Origin: Pseudomonadota bacterium
GTDB lineage: Bacteria > Pseudomonadota > Alphaproteobacteria > SP197
Reading direction: 5' to 3'
NCBI GenBank assembly: GCA_027592745.1
Contig: JAQCLG010000006.1
Coordinates: 1-49,706, forward strand
Length of the DNA stretch: 49,706 nt
Both the position numbers and the translations under genes were made by a program. Below the pieces are notes generated by a model, which did no database searches, was not told the origin of the DNA, and worked only from the letters and a program-made list of their open reading frames with translations. Below, piece by piece: positions 8,515 through 17,323 of the stretch. Each line of letters starts with the position of its first letter. Position 1 is the first letter of the stretch.

Positions 8515-10152
8515 TCAGGCAGGCAAAGCCGCGTTCTGGCGGGGCTTGCCGAAACCGCCACCTCCGCATGTCTCGATGATGATGCGGTCGCCCCTTCCGA
8601 CCTGCAGGTTGGCGACGCCCGGTATGGCGTGTTCCGAGCCATCCTCGCCGCGCACGAGCGTCAGACGATAGGGTTTGCCGTCCTCGCCGCCCTGGATGCC
8701 GAAAGGCGGCACGACCATGCGGTCGACACAGGTGGTGAGCATCATCCGGAGTGCCAGGATCCTGTAGCTCATGGTGTAGCCGTCACCGCCCCGATGTTGT
8801 CCGTTCCCGCCCGAGCCGCTACGCAACTCCTGGCGCTCGACCTCGATGGCATGCAGGGCCTCGATCATCTCCACAGGCGTATTGCCGGTGTTGCCAAGGT
8901 GGACGCGGACGGCGGGGCAGCCGTCACGGTCGTGGCGTGCACCTTCGCCGCCGCCATGGACCTCGAAGAATGTCTTCCAGGTGCCGTCGTCGCAGGGTTC
9001 CGACAGGATGAGAACCGCGGTGGTTGTCGGTCCGCCGGCCGATATCCGCTCGGGCACCACGTGCTCCATCGCGCGGAAGATGGCATCGACGATGCGCTGC
9101 GAGGTTTCGTGGTTGCCTCCCACCACGGGCTTGTTCGGCCCGGGATCAAGCAGCGAACCCGGGCGGGTGATGATCCTGATCGGTCGAAGCGTGCCGCCGT
9201 TCTGCTGCATGTCGCGACCGCTCAGGAGCCGTGCGGCGTAGGCGACGGCCGAACCGACGACGAAGGGCGTGGTATTGTAGTAGTTCGTGACGATGTCGTC
9301 GGACTCGCTGAGGTCGAATTCGGCCTCGTCGCCCGCGATCGTGATTGCGACGCGGACTGCCGCCGGGCCACCGTCGGCACCGCCGAGGTCCATGTGGTCG
9401 ACGCCGCGATAGGTGCCGTCGGGGATGGCGCGAAGGCCCTCGCGCATCTCGATCTCGGAAAGGTCGCACAAGCGGGCAAGTGTAGCGGTCACCACTTCGG
9501 CGCCGTGCTCGTCACAGAGTTCCTGGACACGGCGTTCGCCGGCGCGGGTCGCCGCCATCTGCGCCATGATGTCGCCTTCGCGTTCGACGGGGCCGCGTAC
9601 GTTGGCGAGGATGAAATCGAGTTTCTCGCGGTCCACGCCGTCGCTCGTGAAGAGCCGGATCGGGGGGATGCGCAGCCCCTCCTGGATCGAATCGAAGGCC
9701 TGCGCGTAGTAGCTTCCGGGCCAGGCGCCGCCGATGTCGGGCCAGTGGGCCAGGTTCACCGCAAAGGCAACCAGCGTGCCGCGATGGAAGATCGGCCGGA
9801 TCAGTTTGACATCGGGCAAGTGGTTGCCGCCGATGTCGGGCAGATTGAGCAGCCAGGCATCGCCGGGCCGCAAGCGCTCGCGGGGCACGCATTTCAGGAA
9901 GTGCTTCACGGTGTAGGCCATGACGCCCAGATGCATGGGCAGATCGCGGCCTTGGGCGGCAAGTTCGCCGTCGGCATCGGTGATGGTCGACGACAGGTCG
10001 CCGCCCTCGCGCAGCACCGAGGAGCGTGCCGATCTGGTCATCACCAGCGACATTTCCTCCGCAGCAGCACTCAGGGCGTGGCGGATCACCTCGATCAGGA
10101 AGGGATCGATCTCGTGAGGCAGCGGCGGCGTTCCCGTTTGCAGGTCCTTCAT
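8515..10152 (-). CDS. hyuB: Hydantoinase B / 5-oxoprolinase B-type subunit
   Basis: A 545-residue HyuB-type subunit. Together with HyuA it hydrolyses a cyclic amide (hydantoin, N-methylhydantoin or 5-oxoproline type) using ATP, or carboxylates a ketone in the acetone-carboxylase relatives. Family marks are IDPFLIEVIRHALSAAAEEMS at the start, ARSSVLREGGDLSS, GDAWLLNLPDIGGNHLPDV, SGSGGNGQHRGGDG and the terminal IIIETCGGGGFGKP. The start at 10152 shares an ATGA overlap with hyuA and gives the family's usual N-terminus; the frame is open further upstream but that part lies inside hyuA. Which cyclic amide is used cannot be told; the surrounding N-methyl and guanidino-type enzymes make N-methylhydantoin plausible. 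Confidence 0.88.
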   Translation of the reverse strand: MKDLQTGTPPLPHEIDPFLIEVIRHALSAAAEEMSLVMTRSARSSVLREGGDLSSTITDADGELAAQGRDLPMHLGVMAYTVKHFLKCVPRERLRPGDAWLLNLPDIGGNHLPDVKLIRPIFHRGTLVAFAVNLAHWPDIGGAWPGSYYAQAFDSIQEGLRIPPIRLFTSDGVDREKLDFILANVRGPVEREGDIMAQMAATRAGERRVQELCDEHGAEVVTATLARLCDLSEIEMREGLRAIPDGTYRGVDHMDLGGADGGPAAVRVAITIAGDEAEFDLSESDDIVTNYYNTTPFVVGSAVAYAARLLSGRDMQQNGGTLRPIRIITRPGSLLDPGPNKPVVGGNHETSQRIVDAIFRAMEHVVPERISAGGPTTTAVLILSEPCDDGTWKTFFEVHGGGEGARHDRDGCPAVRVHLGNTGNTPVEMIEALHAIEVERQELRSGSGGNGQHRGGDGYTMSYRILALRMMLTTCVDRMVVPPFGIQGGEDGKPYRLTLVRGEDGSEHAIPGVANLQVGRGDRIIIETCGGGGFGKPRQNAALPA

Positions 10153-12179
10153 GGCGTCGCCTCGCTCATGATCAGGTTGCCGTAGTTGTCGCTTTCGATG
10201 CTCCAGCCCGGAGGTACAACCGTCGTTGACCAGGCATCGACGATGATCGCGGGGCCGACGACTTCCCGGCCCTCTGCAAGGTTCGGCCGGGAAAGGCATG
10301 GGGTACGGATCGGCCCGCTGGCGTCGAAGTGGCAGTCGCGATGGGCGACGGTGACGGTCGCATCGTCTTCCAGGCCGATCCCGAGGGTTCCCAGTGCGAT
10401 GCCCGAGGGTTGCGATGCCGTTACCCGCAGCCCTTCGAGGACCCAGGGTTCGTCCATGGCATAGCCGAAGATTTCGTGATGCCTTCGGTTGAAATCGGTC
10501 GCGAAACGGCCGTGGTCGAACGGCAGGTCGAAGGGAACGGCGATTGCTTCGCTCTGGCCGTCATAACGGGCGAGGCCGACGTACTCGATGGCGATGTCCT
10601 CGGTCGCGATGCCCTGGTCGCGCAGAGGGCGCGAGAGTTCTTCCTGCATTTCCGCCCGCGTCCGCTCCAGGGCATCGGCATCGAACGCCGCGGCGTGCAG
10701 CCTTGTCGTGCGCTGCTGCGTGTAGGACATGTCCGAGAGAAGGCAGCCATAGGCCGAAAAGGTGCTGGAGGCGACCGGCACGATGATGCGCCGGATGCCG
10801 ACCTCGCGGGCCAGGCCGGTCGCATGCATCGGACCGGCGCCGCCAAAGGCCAGAAGGGTACATTTGCGGCCGTCGATGCCGCGCTCCACCGTGACGCGGC
10901 GCAAGGCACGCGCCATGGCTGCGTTGGCGATCCTGTGGACGCCCAGGGCCGTCTCGGTGACGCTTTTCCCCAGGGCTTGCGCTATCGGGGCAAGCGATCG
11001 TTTCGCGCCCTCGATGTCGAGTGTGATGGTGCCGCCCAGCCTGGTATCGGGATCAAGCAGGCCGAGCACCGCGTTGGCATCGGTCACGGTCGGCAGGATT
11101 CCACCCATGCCGTAACATGCCGGCCCGGGCACGGCCCCGGCGCTGTCGGGGCCGACGGTCAGGCCGCCCGGAGTCAGCCGCACGATCGACCCACCGCCTG
11201 CGCCGATGGTCTCGACCGCCGCCATGGGCTGGCGGATCGGCCTGCCGCCAATCGACCGCCCGCTGCTCACTTCGATCTGGCCGTCGCGGACCAGGCAGAC
11301 GTCGGTCGTGGTGCCGCCCATGTCGAAGGTCAGCAAGGTTTCCTCGCCTCTGGCACGGGCGAGCGCCGCAGTTCCGGCGACCCCGGCCGCCGGTCCGGAC
11401 AGCGCCAGGATTAGGGGGCGCTCGCGGGCGACCTCCGGTGAGGCATACCCGCCAGCCGAGTGAAAGAGCTGGAAGCGGCCGTCGAGATCCGAGCCGGTCA
11501 GGATCTCGTCGATGTAGTCCACGGCGACGGGCATGGCGGCAGCGTTCAGCACGGTCGAGGAGGCACGCTCGAACTCGCGCGCCTCCGGATTGACACGATG
11601 GCTGAGCGAAACATGGGGCACCACTTCCCGCAGGGCAGCTGCCAGCGCGCGCTCGTGTTCCGGGTTGACATAGGCATGGAGCAGGCACACCGCGACCGAA
11701 TGCACGCCGGATCGACGCACATCGTCCACGGCTCGTGCGATCGCCTGTTCTTCCAGGGGGCGTGCGATCTCACCCCTGAAAGTCGTGCGCTCATCGACGC
11801 CGAACCGGCGCTCTGCGGGAACCAGGGGAGGACGCTTGGGCGGTACGTCCAGGCGATAGAGCTCGTGCCGCCGCAGGCGGCCTATCTCGATGCTGTCGCT
11901 GAAGCCTTGCGTCGCGAGCAGGGCCACCGGGGGCAGCTTGTCCTCGACGATCGCGTTGGTGACCCGCGTGGTGCCATGGATGACGTTCGCAATGTCCTCC
12001 AGGGCGAGGCCGACGGCGGCGATGCCGTCGTCGATGGCCGCCGCTGGCGCATCAGGACGGCTTGCGACCTTGGCCGTGCGCATTTCGCGGCCATTGATCG
12101 CCACGACATCGGTAAACGTACCGCCGATGTCGATGCCGACGAGCCATCCCGCAGCCCTGTCCTTCTTTCCTGTCGGCAT
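10149..12179 (-). CDS. hyuA: Hydantoinase A / 5-oxoprolinase A-type ATPase subunit
   Basis: A 676-residue HyuA-type subunit with the ASKHA-like phosphate-binding motifs WLVGIDIGGTFTDVV near the N-terminus and LLTFDMGGTTTDVCLV around residues 277-292. Other family marks are NVIHGTTRVTNAI, GAGGGSI, GPACYG and LAFGGAGPMHA. It provides the ATP-dependent phosphorylation half-reaction and pairs with HyuB, whose start codon overlaps its stop. No clear ribosome-binding site precedes the ATG at 12179. The pair is transcribed alone, without the permease or carbamoylase often next to hydantoinases. Confidence 0.88.
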   Translation of the reverse strand: MPTGKKDRAAGWLVGIDIGGTFTDVVAINGREMRTAKVASRPDAPAAAIDDGIAAVGLALEDIANVIHGTTRVTNAIVEDKLPPVALLATQGFSDSIEIGRLRRHELYRLDVPPKRPPLVPAERRFGVDERTTFRGEIARPLEEQAIARAVDDVRRSGVHSVAVCLLHAYVNPEHERALAAALREVVPHVSLSHRVNPEAREFERASSTVLNAAAMPVAVDYIDEILTGSDLDGRFQLFHSAGGYASPEVARERPLILALSGPAAGVAGTAALARARGEETLLTFDMGGTTTDVCLVRDGQIEVSSGRSIGGRPIRQPMAAVETIGAGGGSIVRLTPGGLTVGPDSAGAVPGPACYGMGGILPTVTDANAVLGLLDPDTRLGGTITLDIEGAKRSLAPIAQALGKSVTETALGVHRIANAAMARALRRVTVERGIDGRKCTLLAFGGAGPMHATGLAREVGIRRIIVPVASSTFSAYGCLLSDMSYTQQRTTRLHAAAFDADALERTRAEMQEELSRPLRDQGIATEDIAIEYVGLARYDGQSEAIAVPFDLPFDHGRFATDFNRRHHEIFGYAMDEPWVLEGLRVTASQPSGIALGTLGIGLEDDATVTVAHRDCHFDASGPIRTPCLSRPNLAEGREVVGPAIIVDAWSTTVVPPGWSIESDNYGNLIMSEATP

Positions 12180-12538
12180 ATCGGATCAGTCCAGTCTGTC
12201 GCGCCGCGACGATACGCTTGCCACAGTTCGACAAGCCAGTCCCGATTTCCGTCGATGGCGATGCGCTGTCGGGGAAGGCCGCGCGACAGCAGGAATGCGC
12301 GTCGTTGGTGCCATCGATGCGGGAGACATCACGATCGCGCCGATGTGGGGACGTGCGGTCTCCATGGCGGGCGCTCCCAGGTGCTCGTCCGGCAAGGCTT
12401 CCTGCAGGGCTGCCACCCTGGCACGGCAGTCTTTTCGTCCGTCGCCAGTTGAGCAGGGGCTTGAACGGGACGAAACGAACGAAAGGTGAGGCCCGGTCCG
12501 TCGGGCAGGCCTGGCCGATGCGGCTCCTATGGATGCCC
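12180..12538. other. 359-bp space between hyuA and the TetR gene
   Basis: It should hold the hyuAB promoter. I see no clear operator palindrome and no recognisable gene; short open frames on both strands here have no family resemblance. Confidence 0.4.
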
Positions 12539-13213
12539 TCAGGTGGGCAATCGACACGCAGCAGGGTTCTTCGACGCAGCAAGCAGGCGCACCACATAAC
12601 GCGAGCAGATTTCGTGGGAGAGTTCACGGCTTTGCGCATCGGGGTCGATCATCCGCTCCTGCCACAGACCATCCGTGAGCGCGATCAGGCTCCTCGCCTC
12701 GATCGCAACATCGACATCGTTCCAATCGCTCGTCAGGTCTCGCACCAGGGTCGAGATGCGCTCGAGATACTGCGCCTGAAAGCCTCGATTGATGTCGTGG
12801 AGCGCCTTGTCGTCGCGTGCCTCGTTCCACAAGGCGAACCACGCCGATGCGGGTTCGTAGCCGATGGCAAACGGATCCTGGACGACATCGAGATAGGCCC
12901 GGAGGCGTTCGACAGGATCCTTGGGGCCATTTGCCAGCGCGTGGTCGATGGCTTCAAGAAAGTGCTCTGCGATCTTCTGATACGCGGCACACAAAAGGCC
13001 CGCCCTGCCGCCGAAGTGGTGACGGACCAGGCCCGCGGAAAGTTCGGCCTCGGCGGCAACACGTTCAAGACTGAATTCGCCCAGCCCATCGCGTGCGAGA
13101 ACTGCGATGGTCGCTTCGATCAGCCGCTGGCGTTTGGCCTCGGGCTGCCGGCGCCATCTGGGCTCCCTGTCTTCCGCGACTGTGACCGGGTCGCTCATGT
13201 CCTCGCCATGCAT
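12539..13213 (-). CDS. TetR/AcrR-family regulator (BetI-like)
   Basis: A 224-residue one-component repressor. The N-terminal helix-turn-helix reads RQRLIEATIAVLARDGLGEFSLERVAAEAELSAGLVRHHF (split here over residues about 28-67), a layout like BetI, and the C-terminal half is the helical ligand domain (AYLDVVQDPF, WFALWNEARDD, LIALTDGLWQERMI). The ATG at 13213 is the longest start; an internal ATG at 13198 (MSDPV) is also possible. It is divergent from SBP1 with 332 bp between. An AT-rich inverted repeat there (13304-13337), repeated before the Rieske operon at 17.3 kb, is its best candidate operator. Confidence 0.85.
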   Translation of the reverse strand: MHGEDMSDPVTVAEDREPRWRRQPEAKRQRLIEATIAVLARDGLGEFSLERVAAEAELSAGLVRHHFGGRAGLLCAAYQKIAEHFLEAIDHALANGPKDPVERLRAYLDVVQDPFAIGYEPASAWFALWNEARDDKALHDINRGFQAQYLERISTLVRDLTSDWNDVDVAIEARSLIALTDGLWQERMIDPDAQSRELSHEICSRYVVRLLAASKNPAACRLPT

Positions 13214-13303
13214 GCCGTTCTTGTGATGTGCCAGCCGTGGCGTGTCAAGAAAGCCAGGCCCGGCCGATCCGGCATGGTCGGGCTTTGGGTCGGCGGGAAG
13301 GCT

Positions 13304-13337
13304 GTAGTTATTTCTTTAAGCAAATAATTATAGACGG
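13304..13337 (+). promoter_or_regulatory. AT-rich operator/promoter element, copy 1
   Basis: The 332-bp space 13214-13545 between the TetR gene and SBP1 contains an AT-rich island in otherwise G+C-rich DNA. It includes the inverted repeat TTATTT-N8-AAATAA (13308-13327) followed by TTATAGACGG. The stretch GCAAATAATTATAGACGG matches 17246-17277 at 15 of 18 positions in the same orientation. A TetR-type binding site overlapping a -35 region is the simplest reading. Confidence 0.5.
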
Positions 13338-13545
13338 CCCGCAGCGCTGGTGAAAACCTTCCGGGCAGGTGAAGCCATCAGAACGCCTGGCCGTTACTTG
13401 GCGTCGATCGGGTCGCGGAATGCGCCGCCTCAGAAGAAGGCGGCGGCGAAGAAGTGACCAGATGGATGGTTCCTCAAGTTTCAGAACGGACGGGCCGACG
13501 TCCTTCGGCATTTCGTCGGGGCGCGCACAGATGGGAGACTTCGAG

Positions 13546-14670
13546 ATGATTGACGCAAGGCTGCGTGACCTCCTGGACGCCTGGGCGACGGACCGCCGGC
13601 GCTTCCTCGGTCTTCTGGGCGCTGCGGGTGTCACTGCCGTACCGATGACGCGTGCCATGGCTCAGGACGACATGACGTATTTCACCAGGGCCGGCTACGA
13701 ACTCCCGGAGTTCTTTCAGGCCTACATCGACAAGCACGGCGCCCCGCCCAACATCACGTTCTACGGCGGTACCGATGAAGCCCTGGCGAAGATGCGCAGC
13801 GGTTTTCATGTCGATGTCGCCCATCCATTCCTGCAAGATGTCGGCACATGGGCAGACGCCGAGGCGATCCAGCCGATCGACACGTCTCGCCTCTCGAACT
13901 GGCCCGACCTTGCGCCGTCTCTCGCTGACGATCCCGGCACGAGGTCGGGTGGCCAGCAATTCTTCGCCCCCAACGACTGGGGCATCACCAGCGTGGCGTA
14001 CCGGTAGGATCTGGTCGATCCGGCCGATATTGCCGAGAATTCCTGGTCTCTCCTCATGAACGAGGCCTATGCCGGCCGCCTCTCCATGTACGATTCCAAC
14101 AACGCCTTGATCCAGTTTGCCGGACTCATGGCCGGTGTTGCTGATACGACCGCGCCGAGCGAGGCCGACCTTGCCGCGATGCGCGACGTCTGGGCACGCC
14201 AGCGCGACGTCCTGCGTCAGTACTTCGTGGTCGAGACCGATGCCGAAGCCATGTTGGCGAGCGGCGAGATCGTCGCCTGTTCCCTGTGGCCCGGACCTGT
14301 GAACAGGCTGATCGAGCAGGGTGTTCCCGTACGCCTGATGTCGAGCCCGAAGGAGGGAGCGTTCGTCTGGATGGCAGGACCCGTGATCTCCGCCTCGAGC
14401 GATACCCACCTTGATCGTGCCTATGACTTCATCGACGCTTGGCTGTCCCCGGAGGCCGGCCGATACCTGATCGAGACCTATGGCTACGGCCATTCGAACC
14501 TCAGGTCGTTCGCTCTTGCGAGCCCCGAATCCATTCGCAAGCTGGGCCTTGATCCTGACGGCGATGTCGCAGCGCAGATCGCAACCGTACAGCCCTATCC
14601 GACCCTGCCTCCTGCGGTCCTGCAGGCGTATGTCAACATTCTCGATGAGGTCCGGGCCGGCGCCGACTGA
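13546..14670 (+). pseudogene. SBP1: polyamine-type solute-binding protein, in-frame TAG
   Basis: A 374-codon PotD-like extracellular binding protein with a twin-arginine leader (DRRRFLGLLGAAG) and mature start MTYFTRAGYELPEFF. The frame runs through a TAG at 14005-14007, at VAYR-stop-DLVDP, where the paralogues have Thr (YRTD). Both sides remain coding and the C-terminal signature ETYGYGHSNL is kept. It differs from the other four in having HPF instead of the HPC motif (about residue 90) and FTRAGYE instead of FTWAGYE. No permease or ATPase is adjacent. It stands alone, divergent from TetR. A restart at 14056 would give only the C-terminal domain, without a signal. Confidence 0.82.
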
Positions 14671-14715
14671 CGATGCGGATGCTGCACGACGCTGCCCTGT
14701 TCGGCAGCGGGAGAG

Positions 14716-14744
14716 GGAGGACGCTCCAACCTCGAGCGCCCTCC
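14716..14744. terminator. Hairpin between convergent SBP1 and acyl-CoA synthetase genes
   Basis: GGAGGaCGCTC, a 7-nt loop, then GAGCGcCCTCC: an 11-bp stem with one mismatch, in the 171-bp space between the two converging genes. No T-run follows on either strand, so it could be a bidirectional hairpin rather than a classical intrinsic terminator. Confidence 0.4.
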
Positions 14745-14841
14745 ACCCCCACTTCGGTACGCAGCGAATGATCTGGAACTCACTGCTGGATCTGCGTCAT
14801 GCCCCACGGCCAGTGACGGCGAGTGCTCCCCGGGAGGCTCC

Positions 14842-16944
14842 CTAGGTCTTCGGTACGACCAGTGCATCGACGGCCAGGCAGCCGTCCGGGCCTGCGATGA
14901 CGGGATTGACGTCAATCTGGGCTACTTCCGGACCCAGTTCGCTGACAAGGATGGAGAACCGTGAGAGCGCATCGGCCAGGGCATCGATGTCGGCCGTGGG
15001 GCGTCCACGCACACCCTGCAGGAGGCGACGAATCCTGAGGCGCTGCAGCAGCCGCCGGGCCTCGGCGGCATCGAACGGCGGCAGGGCAAACACGGCGTCT
15101 TCCAGGACCTCGATCAGCAGGCCGCCGGCGCTCACCATCACCAGGGGACCGGTCAGGGGATCGTTGACCATGCCGAAGGCGACCTCGGTGCCGGACGGCG
15201 CCATCGTCGAGACCACGACGTCTGGGCCGAGCCGTGCCGCCATGTCGTCCCATGCCGCGGCGACCGCCGAACCATCATGCAGGCCCAGAGCCACGCCACC
15301 GACATCGGACTTGTGTTGGATGCCGGGCATGGCCGTCTTGAGAGCGACCGGGAATCCTGCCTTCTCCGCGGCAGCGATGGCCTGGTCTCTGCTCGACGCC
15401 CGGTGCGGTACCGCGGCCGCGATACCGAAGGCTGCGATGAGTTCCAGCGCAGTCGCCTCGTCGGACACGGCACCTTCGGCCAGCCTGCCGCGCCATCGCT
15501 GGATCACAGCGGCGGCGGGTGCTGCCGGCAAAACCATGGCCGGGCGCGCAAGGAAATCCCGGCGTGCCAGGGCATGCCTCACGGCCGTGATCGCAGGGCC
15601 GATGCCCTCGAGCAGAGGCACGCCCTCCTGCCTGAGGCGCCGCGCGTAATCCTGGTTCGGACCCATCGGAACCGCAGTCGCGAACATCAGCGGCTTGCCG
15701 CAAGCGGCGGCTATCTTCGGCGCAGCCTCGACGAACGGCCCACGATAGCCGTCGGTGTCCCGCAGGTCGGCGATCCAGAGGCCGATGGCCGTGTCCGGGT
15801 CCTCCATGAGCGCCGACATGCAGTCGCGAAAGATGGCGGCGTAGTCCTGGCCGGTACCCCAGGCATCGAGGGGGTTGGACGGCTCGAGACCATAGTCGAG
15901 CCGTTCGGCCAGCTTGGAGATGGTGGCATCCCCAATCCTGGCGAAAGGAACGCCGGCATCGTCTGCAAGATCGGCGAGATGTTCGCGCTCGCCGCCCGAA
16001 TCGGTGATGGCTGCGAGGCCGCCCGGGCCTGGCGACGGCGTCTGGGAAACGACCTGCAACGTCGCGATCATCTCGTCCATGTCGCGACAACGCAGCACGC
16101 TGGTGCGGTCGAACAGGGCACGGTAGGCTGCATCGTTCCCGGCGAGAGCCCCCGAATGGCTTTTCGCCATCTCGACGGCTGCCGCGGTACGCGCTGCCTT
16201 GACGGCGACCACCGGCACGCCCCTGGCGTTGGCCTTCTCCATCGCGACCATGAAGGCGCCGGGGTCGCGAATGGTTTCGAGAAACAGACCGATCGCCCTT
16301 GTCGATGGCAGTTCGAGGGCGAAGTCCATGTAGTCGGCGGCCGAGACGGCGATCTCCTGGCCGCTCGAGACGGTGAGGTTGAACCCGAGGCGGCCATCGT
16401 TCTGGATGAGGCCGGCATAGATCGAACCCGATTGGGCGATCATCGCCACCTCGCCCGCATCTTCCCTGGGATAGCCGCCCAGAGAGCTGCGGACCTTGTG
16501 GACGCGGTTGTAGAAACCCATGCCATTGCCGCCGCAGACCAGCAGGCCGGATTCCCTGGCGCGGGCCTTCAGCCGGTCGAGCAGGCGAGGTTGCGCATCG
16601 CCCTCGACGTAGCAACTGGCAAAGATCGAGACGGCTGGAATTCCGGCCGTGATCGCCGCGTCAACGGTCGCTTCCAGGCGTTGGTTCGGAACATTGAGGA
16701 TCGCGTGGTCGACGCCTTCCGGCAGTTCCGCGAGCGAGGCAAAGCAGGGCAGCCCCCGCACATCCTGGTAGTTCGGGTTGACCGGGTAGACGTGGCCTTC
16801 GAAGCCTGCAGACAGGCATGCGTCGAGGACGCCGCGGCCGAACGAACCCTCGCGGGGCGAAGCACCCACGATGGCGATCGAGCGGGGCGCAAGGAGGGGC
16901 TGCAGACGGTGCGAATGGCATGTGTCGGCATCGGATGCGCTCAA
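14842..16944 (-). CDS. NDP-forming acetate/acyl-CoA synthetase (fused alpha-beta)
   Basis: A 700-residue protein fusing the CoA-binding/ligase alpha part and an ATP-grasp beta part, which interconverts acyl-CoA plus NDP and phosphate with acid plus CoA and NTP. CoA-binding: SIAIVGASPREGSFGRGV. Active-site histidine region: KSHSGALAGND. ATP-grasp: FPVALKTAMPGIQHKSDVGGV and IDVNPVIAGPDG at the end. The best start is TTG at 16944, with GGGAG seven bases upstream; it gives the standard family length, whereas the frame stays open further without family similarity. It ends in TAG. It may activate or release an acid from the neighbouring catabolic modules; the substrate is unknown. Confidence 0.85.
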   Translation of the reverse strand: MSASDADTCHSHRLQPLLAPRSIAIVGASPREGSFGRGVLDACLSAGFEGHVYPVNPNYQDVRGLPCFASLAELPEGVDHAILNVPNQRLEATVDAAITAGIPAVSIFASCYVEGDAQPRLLDRLKARARESGLLVCGGNGMGFYNRVHKVRSSLGGYPREDAGEVAMIAQSGSIYAGLIQNDGRLGFNLTVSSGQEIAVSAADYMDFALELPSTRAIGLFLETIRDPGAFMVAMEKANARGVPVVAVKAARTAAAVEMAKSHSGALAGNDAAYRALFDRTSVLRCRDMDEMIATLQVVSQTPSPGPGGLAAITDSGGEREHLADLADDAGVPFARIGDATISKLAERLDYGLEPSNPLDAWGTGQDYAAIFRDCMSALMEDPDTAIGLWIADLRDTDGYRGPFVEAAPKIAAACGKPLMFATAVPMGPNQDYARRLRQEGVPLLEGIGPAITAVRHALARRDFLARPAMVLPAAPAAAVIQRWRGRLAEGAVSDEATALELIAAFGIAAAVPHRASSRDQAIAAAEKAGFPVALKTAMPGIQHKSDVGGVALGLHDGSAVAAAWDDMAARLGPDVVVSTMAPSGTEVAFGMVNDPLTGPLVMVSAGGLLIEVLEDAVFALPPFDAAEARRLLQRLRIRRLLQGVRGRPTADIDALADALSRFSILVSELGPEVAQIDVNPVIAGPDGCLAVDALVVPKT

Positions 16945-17245
16945 GGGAGGACTCCCGGATGGAGGTGAAGAAACAAGGTCAGGATCCTTGCGGTCGTTGC
17001 AGTAGGCCGCGCGTCGTTCTGCCGCCCTGCGGCCAGGCCGCTTCGTTGCGGGAAAAGAGCAGGGCTCGTCCGACTGCGACCCGGTTGGGACGGACCGTTG
17101 GTCGCGCCGGGAGGCACGATTCCCTCGGCCGGCTGGTCGTGGATCTGCGCGGCCGGAGGCTCTGCGGGAAGAAGGTTTCGTCACGTTCCCGAGGCTTCAC
17201 GGTTCCAACGGCCCTTGCAGAGGTGAGGCCAGACGAGCTAGTGGC
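16945..17245. other. Upstream part of a 379-bp divergent intergenic region
   Basis: Space between the acyl-CoA synthetase start and the AT-rich element before the Rieske operon. No gene recognised; it should contain the synthetase promoter on the minus strand. Confidence 0.35.
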
Positions 17246-17277
17246 TTTTAATTATTCAGGCAAGAAATTATTGACGG
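17246..17277 (+). promoter_or_regulatory. AT-rich operator/promoter element, copy 2
   Basis: An AT-rich patch ending GCAAGAAATTATTGACGG, 47 bp before the Rieske start. It matches the element at 13304-13337 at 15 of 18 positions in this core, with further similarity to the left. TTGACG (17271-17276) would serve as a -35 hexamer. The imperfect symmetry TAATT..AATTA suits a TetR dimer. The shared site suggests that the TetR protein at 12.5-13.2 kb controls this operon too. Confidence 0.5.
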
Positions 17278-17323
17278 ATGCCTTGGCGCCGGGAAGGCTG
17301 ACAGCACACACACGAATCACCGG

